Assembly (NCBI GenBank): GCA_963738305.1
Contig: CAVTVU010000006.1
Span: 1 to 64,000, forward strand
Origin: JBBRHQ01 sp963738305
GTDB taxonomy: Bacteria; Actinomycetota; Thermoleophilia; Solirubrobacterales; 70-9
Direction: 5' to 3'
DNA: 64,000 nt
The notes beneath the pieces are model-generated. The model was given only the letters and a program-made list of their open reading frames with translations. It was not told the origin of the DNA and searched no databases. Below, in pieces: positions 59,625-64,000 of this stretch (within the stretch, counting starts at the first letter, position 1; each line of letters opens with the position of its first letter). A program made the translations under genes and the position numbers.

Positions 59625-59879
59625 CTAGCGCTCCCGCTTCCAGTCCCGAAAAGCGGCAAGCAGCTCCTCCCGGGCCTCGGGGTCGAGCTGCTCGTCGCTG
59701 ATCGCGCCGCTGGCTGCGATCGTCAGGCGGATCTGCTCGACGTAGGCGACGCAGGGCTCGCAGATCGCCAGGTGCCCATCGAACCGGGCGCGATCGGCCT
59801 CGGACAGCGCCCCTTCGAGGTAGTCGGTGACCAGCTCGACCACCTCCCGGCAGGTGATGTCTTCCACCTCCACGTTCAT
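59625..59879 (-). CDS. Zinc-finger anti-sigma factor (zf-HC2)
   Basis: An 84-residue soluble ZAS protein: CREVVELVTDYLEGALSEADRARFDGHLAICEPCVAYVEQ with the HxxxCxxC zinc motif. It has no membrane helix, so it senses a cytoplasmic signal such as thiol oxidation or binds a partner. The ATG overlaps the sigma-factor stop by 3 bases, a classical ECF sigma/anti-sigma pair. Confidence 0.9.
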   Translation of the reverse strand: MNVEVEDITCREVVELVTDYLEGALSEADRARFDGHLAICEPCVAYVEQIRLTIAASGAISDEQLDPEAREELLAAFRDWKRER

Positions 59880-60568
59880 GTCATCTCCGGCTCGGGGTTC
59901 AGGTAACCCTCCAGAGCCGCACGGACGCGGGAGCGGGCCCGGTGCAGCAGGACCCGCTGGTTTACGTCGGAGATCTCCAGGGCTGCTGCGACTTCGTCGG
60001 CGCTCCATCCCTCGACGTCGCGCAGGCGGATCACCTCACGCTGGGTGTCGGGGAGCTCGGAGATGGCATCCTTGACGACCCCGAGGGTCTCCCGCTCCAG
60101 GGCCTTCTCCTGGGTCCAGGCCCGGGGCGGGGCGGACCAGTGGTACGGCCACTGCGGGGCGTCGGTGCCCTGGAAGCGGTCCGCGTCGACAGAGGGCTCG
60201 GCGCCGGCCGCGGCGTCGGTTGCGGCGATCGCCGAGAAGGGCACGCTGCGCCCCTCGCGCTCGCCCCTGGTCTTCGCGCGGTTGCTGAGGATCCGGAAGA
60301 GCCATGTCTTCAGGCTGGAGCGGCCCTCGAACTTCTCGATCCCGTTGAGCACGGCAAGCCAGGTCTCTTGGACCACCTCCTCGGCGACGGCGCGATCGCG
60401 GACGTAGAGGCGCGCCACCCGCAACATCGATGCCCCGTAGCGATCGATCAGCTCGGCGAAGGCGTCCTCGTCGCCGGCTCGCAGCCGTTCCACCAGCTGG
60501 GCATCGGCGTCGGCCGAGTCGGCCTGGGCCCCGCGCCCACCGCTGATCCGGTCTCTCAGCCACGCCAT
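59876..60568 (-). CDS. ECF-family RNA polymerase sigma factor
   Basis: A 230-residue ECF sigma factor from ATG 60566-60568 (a longer start at 60634 is possible). Region 2 reads AFAELIDRYGASMLRVARLYVRDRAVAEEVVQETWLAVLNGIEKFEGRSSLKTWLFRILSNRAK, and region 4 AISELPDTQREVIRLRDVEGWSADEVAAALEISDVNQRVLLHRARSRVRAALE. The linker between them is long (about 60 residues) and carries WPYHWSAPPRAWTQE. It is paired with the anti-sigma gene below. ECF pairs usually activate their own promoter; a 12-bp palindrome at 60663-60674 lies in the upstream divergent region. Confidence 0.93.
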   Translation of the reverse strand: MAWLRDRISGGRGAQADSADADAQLVERLRAGDEDAFAELIDRYGASMLRVARLYVRDRAVAEEVVQETWLAVLNGIEKFEGRSSLKTWLFRILSNRAKTRGEREGRSVPFSAIAATDAAAGAEPSVDADRFQGTDAPQWPYHWSAPPRAWTQEKALERETLGVVKDAISELPDTQREVIRLRDVEGWSADEVAAALEISDVNQRVLLHRARSRVRAALEGYLNPEPEMT

Positions 60569-60662
60569 CGCGCCATCTTTGCGCTTTTCGCCGGGTGGCA
60601 CTGGCAACGGCCAGTTGAGGACGAGGGTGTTCACACATTACGGTCGCCTGGACGGCGGCACT

Positions 60663-60674
60663 GTTACGTGTAAC
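60663..60674. promoter_or_regulatory. Small palindrome in the sigma-factor divergent region
   Basis: GTTAC-GT-GTAAC has 5-bp arms and lies between the ECF sigma gene and the plus-strand gene at 60703. It may be an operator or part of an ECF promoter (GTAAC resembles -35 motifs of some ECF groups). Short enough to be chance. Confidence 0.3.
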
Positions 60675-60702
60675 GCGCGGCGAGCTGGGCAGACGGCAGC
60701 GC

Positions 60703-61416
60703 ATGGCCCCGATCGAGTTGCCCCCCCTGCCGGATGATTTCGCCGCCACCAGGCGCTCGCTTCACCGTTTGGCCGAGGAAGTGATCAAGGTGGCGCGCGA
60801 GCACGCCACGGGCGAGTGGACGCTCGCCCAGATACCGGGCGGGTTCGGCACGCCGGAGTGGGGGGAGGGCAACCAGGTCAGGGTCGACGGCGACGACCTG
60901 GTGCTGGTCCGCGACGGGGCCGAGAGCCGCGCCCCGATCACCTCGCTGGCCGCTGCCGCGGAGCAGATCGGCGAGGAATGGATGCCGGATGGTCTCGAGC
61001 TGAGCGACGAGCCGCTGCCGGTTGACGCAGCCGCAGCCGCAGCGCTTGCCGCGGCCTATGCGGTAGCCCAGCCGGCCCTGGAGCGGATACGCGACGCGGC
61101 GACGGCAGGCGAGGGGGCCACCGAGCCCACCCTGTGGCCCGAGCACTTCGACCTGGCGATCGAGACGGGGGACGACGATGCTGGTCTCAGGGCCAACTAC
61201 GGTCTTTCGCCCGGCGACGACGAGCACGCCGAGCCGTACTTCTACGTCGGTCCCTGGACGGTGAAGCCGGAGGGTGAGCTGTGGAACGCATCGGGCTTCA
61301 GCGGCGCGGAGCTCGACTATGCGGAGCTGGCGACGGCGAGTGACCCCATTGCGGCGGCCGTCGAGTTCTGCTTGGAGCGCAAGCGGGCTCTGGCCGAGGC
61401 AAAGGAGGGGACATGA
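60703..61416 (+). CDS. Hypothetical protein, unknown function
   Basis: A 237-residue protein from ATG 60703. It has a helical N-terminus (PDDFAATRRSLHRLAEEVIKVAREHATGEWTL), a central segment PGGFGTPEWGEGNQVRVDGDDLVLV, and an acidic, aromatic C-terminal half (FDLAIETGDDDAGLRANYGLSPGDDEHAEPYFYVGPW). I do not recognise a named family. The stop overlaps the start of the ThDP relic as ATGA, so it was once cotranscribed with that enzyme. Confidence 0.6.
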   Translation: MAPIELPPLPDDFAATRRSLHRLAEEVIKVAREHATGEWTLAQIPGGFGTPEWGEGNQVRVDGDDLVLVRDGAESRAPITSLAAAAEQIGEEWMPDGLELSDEPLPVDAAAAAALAAAYAVAQPALERIRDAATAGEGATEPTLWPEHFDLAIETGDDDAGLRANYGLSPGDDEHAEPYFYVGPWTVKPEGELWNASGFSGAELDYAELATASDPIAAAVEFCLERKRALAEAKEGT

Positions 61417-61987
61417 GCGAGAACGGAGGCGGCAACGGCGCCGGTGGCGCCAACCTCGAATGGCACCGCGTACTCGTGGCGAAGGACCTGGCGCCCGCGA
61501 GCAGATGGAGCCGATCACCCGTCTGGCAGAGCGCCTCGGCGCGCCGGTGATCACCACCTTCAAGGCGAAGGGCCAGATCGCCGACAGCCACCCGCTCGCC
61601 GCGGGCGTGCTGGGACGCAGCGGCACCCCGGTCGCCTCCTGGTTCATGAACGAGGCCGATCTGCTGCTGGTGATGGGCGCCTCGTTCTCAAACCACACCG
61701 GGATCTACGCCGGGAAGCCGATCATCCAGATCGACTTCGACCCGATGCAGCTCGGCAAGTTTCACAGCGTCGAGGTGCCGGTCTGGACCAAGGAGCAGCG
61801 GGCCGGCGAATGGGACGTCTGGCAGACGCAGCTCCACAACCCCGACTTCTCCGAGTACGCGCGGATCTGCGGGGCGCTGGGGCTGCGGGTGACCGAGCGC
61901 GCCGGCCTCGACGAGGCGCTGCGCGAGGCGCTCGACCACGACGGTCCGGCGATGTTCGAGGTGATCGCCGACCCGGACCTGGTCTGA
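61413..61987 (+). pseudogene. Relic of a thiamine-diphosphate-dependent enzyme (acetolactate synthase/pyruvate oxidase family)
   Basis: Only pieces of a protein of about 550 residues remain. After 20 residues beginning MSENGGGNGAGGANLEWHRV, a frameshift leads into GAREQMEPITRLAERLGAPVITTFKAKGQI, QIDFDPMQLGKFHSVEVPVW, which is the central (M) domain of ThDP enzymes. The text then jumps to TKEQRAGEWDVWQTQLHNPDFSEYARICGALGL, the normal extreme C-terminus. The N-terminal pyrimidine-binding domain and the whole GDG-x25-NN cofactor motif are missing, so it cannot bind ThDP. Either two internal deletions or assembly collapse explains this. Confidence 0.7.
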
Positions 61988-62064
61988 GCGCCACAGGACG
62001 GCTGCTGCGCTAGATTCCTGGCCAGTCGGCCAAGATCGGGGACGACCCGAGCGAGGAGTCCAGC

Positions 62065-63258
62065 TTGAGCAATCGCACCTTTGTGATCGGCGTCGGGATG
62101 ACGAAGTTCGAGAAGCCCGGCGCGCGCGACTGGGACTACCCGGAGATGGCGGTCGAGGCAGGCACCAGGGCACTGGAGGACGCCGGAATCCCCTACGGGG
62201 CGGTCGAGCAGGCCTTCGTCGGCTACTGCTACGGGGAGTCGACCTCCGGCGAGCGCGCCGTCTATGGCCTGGGGCTGACCGGGATCCCGATCGTCAACGT
62301 CAACAACAACTGCTCGACCGGATCCAGCGCGCTCTACATGGCGCGCCAGTCGGTCAAGGGTGGCCTGGCCGAGTGCGCTCTCGCGCTGGGCTTCGAGAAG
62401 ATGGAGAAGGGCTCGCTGGGGGTCAAGTGGACCGACCGCACCAACCCGATCGACAAGCACGCCGAGGCGATGTTCGCCCTGCGCGAGCCGGAGGCATCGC
62501 CGCCCGCACCGCAGATGTTCGGCAATGCCGGCCGCGAGCACATGGAGCGCTACGGCTCACAGCCCGAGCACTATGCCTGGATCGGCTGGAAGAACCACAA
62601 GCACTCGGTCAACAACCCCTACGCGCAGTTCCAGGATGAGTACTCGATCGAGGACATCAAAGCGTCGAAGATGATCCACGAGCCGCTGACCAAGCTGCAA
62701 TGCTCGCCCACCTCGGACGGCTCCGGAGCGGCGCTGGTCGCCTCCGAGCGCTTCGTCGAGCAGCACGACCTCTCCGAGCAGGCGGTGGAGATCGTCGGCC
62801 AGGCGATGGTCACCGACCTTCCCTCGACATTCGAGGAGGAGAGCTCGATCAAGATCGTCGGCGCCGACATGTCGAAGGGCGCCGCGGAGAAGGCCTATGA
62901 GGAGGCCGGCCTGGGGCCGGACGAGGTTGACGTGGTCGAGTTGCACGACTGCTTCAGCGCCAACGAGCTGATCACCTACGAGGCCCTCGGGCTCGCGCCG
63001 GAGGGGGAGGGACACCGGCTGGTCGAGGACGAGGCGACCACCTACGGAGGCGACGGCCCGGTCGTCAACCCCTCCGGCGGCCTGATCTCGAAGGGCCACC
63101 CGCTGGGAGCGACGGGTCTCGCCCAGTGCTCCGAGCTCAACTGGCAACTTCGGGGCGAGGCGGAGCGGCGCCAGGTCGAGGGTGCCAAGGTCGCGCTTCA
63201 ACACAACATCGGCCTCGGCGGAGCCGCCGTGGTCTCGATCTACCGGCCCGCGGGCTGA
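62065..63258 (+). CDS. Thiolase-family protein, SCP-x / lipid-transfer type
   Basis: A 397-residue thiolase-like protein from TTG 62065. The nucleophile Cys is in IVNVNNNCSTGSSALYMA. VDVVELHDCFSANELITYEALGL and PVVNPSGGLISKGHPLGATGLAQCSEL follow, with QHNIGLGGAAVVSIY at the end. The SCP-x type, without the second active Cys of classical thiolases, occurs in steroid or branched-chain side-chain degradation and in lipid transfer. The SDR that follows suggests a lipid or CoA-ester pathway. It is intact. Confidence 0.9.
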   Translation: MSNRTFVIGVGMTKFEKPGARDWDYPEMAVEAGTRALEDAGIPYGAVEQAFVGYCYGESTSGERAVYGLGLTGIPIVNVNNNCSTGSSALYMARQSVKGGLAECALALGFEKMEKGSLGVKWTDRTNPIDKHAEAMFALREPEASPPAPQMFGNAGREHMERYGSQPEHYAWIGWKNHKHSVNNPYAQFQDEYSIEDIKASKMIHEPLTKLQCSPTSDGSGAALVASERFVEQHDLSEQAVEIVGQAMVTDLPSTFEEESSIKIVGADMSKGAAEKAYEEAGLGPDEVDVVELHDCFSANELITYEALGLAPEGEGHRLVEDEATTYGGDGPVVNPSGGLISKGHPLGATGLAQCSELNWQLRGEAERRQVEGAKVALQHNIGLGGAAVVSIYRPAG

Positions 63259-63271
63259 GAGGAGCACCTGA

Positions 63272-64000
63272 ATGGCCAAGGAACCACGTTCACTGACCGG
63301 CAAGGTCGTGGCGATCACCGGCGGTGCGCGGGGGATAGGGAAGGCCACCGCGACGGCGCTGGTCCGCAAGGGCTGCCGCGTCGCGCTCGGCGACATCGAC
63401 CTCGAGCTGGCCGAGCAAACGGCGCAGGCGCTCGGCGGTGGCACCGTCGCGCTCCAGCTCGACGTCACCGATCGCGGCTCCTTCGAGGCCTTCCTCGACG
63501 AGGCAGAGCGCCAGCTCGGCCCGATCGACGTCCTCATCAACAACGCCGGGATCATGCCGCTCGGCCGCTTCGCCGACGAGGACGACGCCACCGCGCACCG
63601 CATGGTCGACATCAACGTCCACGGGGTGATCCTGGGAACGAAGCTGGCGCTGGCGCGGATGGAGCCGCGGAACAGCGGCAACATCGTCAACATCGCCTCG
63701 CAGGCTGGTAAGGCAGGCTTCCCGGGCGGCGCCACATACTGCGCCACCAAGCACGCGGTGGTCGGGCTCTGCGAGGCGGTGCGAGCCGAGCTGGACGGGA
63801 CCGCCATCGAGGTCCACTGTGTGATGCCCGGCGTGGTCAAGACCGAGCTGGGCTCGGGTCTCCAGCAGGCGCGTGGGGTCAAGAACCTCGAGCCCGAGGA
63901 GGTCGCGGACGCGATCGTCGAGGCCCTGGAGACCGGCCGCTTCGAGGTCTGGATCCCACGCTCGACCAAGGCGATCAGCATGGTGATGGGGCTGTTCCCG
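63272..64000 (+). CDS. Short-chain dehydrogenase/reductase, cut by window end
   Basis: A classical SDR starting ATG 63272, 13 bp after the thiolase and behind GAGAGGAGCACC. The cofactor loop is VVAITGGARGIGKATA; DVLINNAGIMPLGRF gives the NNAG motif; the catalytic Ser and Tyr-x3-Lys lie in NIVNIASQAGKAGFPGGATYCATKHAVVGL. The frame is open to base 64000 (243 codons visible), so the C-terminus lies beyond. It likely oxidises a hydroxyacyl or alcohol substrate in the same pathway as the thiolase. Confidence 0.92.
   Translation, partial: MAKEPRSLTGKVVAITGGARGIGKATATALVRKGCRVALGDIDLELAEQTAQALGGGTVALQLDVTDRGSFEAFLDEAERQLGPIDVLINNAGIMPLGRFADEDDATAHRMVDINVHGVILGTKLALARMEPRNSGNIVNIASQAGKAGFPGGATYCATKHAVVGLCEAVRAELDGTAIEVHCVMPGVVKTELGSGLQQARGVKNLEPEEVADAIVEALETGRFEVWIPRSTKAISMVMGLFP

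Noticed and set aside
1..64000. rRNA, tRNA, prophage, insertion sequences, restriction or defence systems
   Set aside because: Read through on both strands; no cloverleaf-like sequence, transposase, integrase, nuclease or toxin motif was recognised.

Overview
The window is about 70% GC, is densely coded, and uses many GTG and TTG starts with 1-4 nt stop/start overlaps. A LexA-boxed imuB-dnaE2 mutagenesis cassette, a HisZ plus short HisG pair, SepF, a GarA/FtsR-like pair, a one-motif RsiG-like protein, SCP-x type thiolase and WS/DGAT genes together suggest a deep-branching actinomycete. Thermoleophilia (Solirubrobacterales/Gaiellales-like) is the best guess. That placement is inference from gene content, not from a marker-gene tree.

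Layout. 1-590: end of an M28 peptidase. 873-5850 (minus): SOS cassette dnaE2, a DUF6504-type gene and imuB behind a LexA box. 6.0-10.3 kb: lipoprotein, isocitrate/isopropylmalate-family dehydrogenase, zinc-ribbon-like protein, alpha/beta hydrolase fusion, HD protein. 10.4-17.5 kb: murA, then hisZ-G-D-B-H-A-F as one overlapping histidine operon with no hisC. 17.5-19.8 kb (minus): polysaccharide deacetylase and a PQQ beta-propeller. 19.8-25.7 kb: poly(A) polymerase/CCA family gene, pgeF, a YggS-family gene, sepF, proC, a YggT-family gene, lspA, RluA-family synthase. 25.8-33.3 kb: rpsB, tsf, pyrH, frr, uppS, cdsA, dxr and an M50 protease (translation, lipid and isoprenoid core). 33.3-39.6 kb: acyl-CoA ligase, AAC(3)-fold protein, alpha-barrel protein, a secreted protein and ispG. 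39.7-45.8 kb: proS, a CDP-alcohol phosphatidyltransferase, rsiG-like, garA-like, ftsR-like, SRPBCC and alkyl-DHAP-synthase-like genes. 45.9-58.8 kb: membrane, secreted and lipid genes, including a secreted RlpA-like gene behind a c-di-AMP (ydaO/yuaA) riboswitch with an upstream CRP-type site, and dinB. 58.8-64 kb: flavoprotein, ECF sigma/anti-sigma pair, the relic of a ThDP enzyme, thiolase and an SDR cut by the window end.

Two things stand out beyond the genes. First, several intergenic repeat families: a two-hairpin palindromic element with seven copies at four loci whose stems covary; a pair of 40-bp palindromes between pyrH and frr; a 37-bp element at two distant sites; and a 20-bp tandem repeat. 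Second, many genes are broken by single-base frameshifts, concentrated at about 10.8-16.4 kb and 39.3-45.7 kb, while about 19.8-39.3 kb and 45.9-61.4 kb read cleanly. Most are repaired by removing one base, often outside homopolymers, so I treat them as sequence errors and annotate the repaired genes. No rRNA, tRNA, CRISPR array, insertion sequence or phage gene was recognised.
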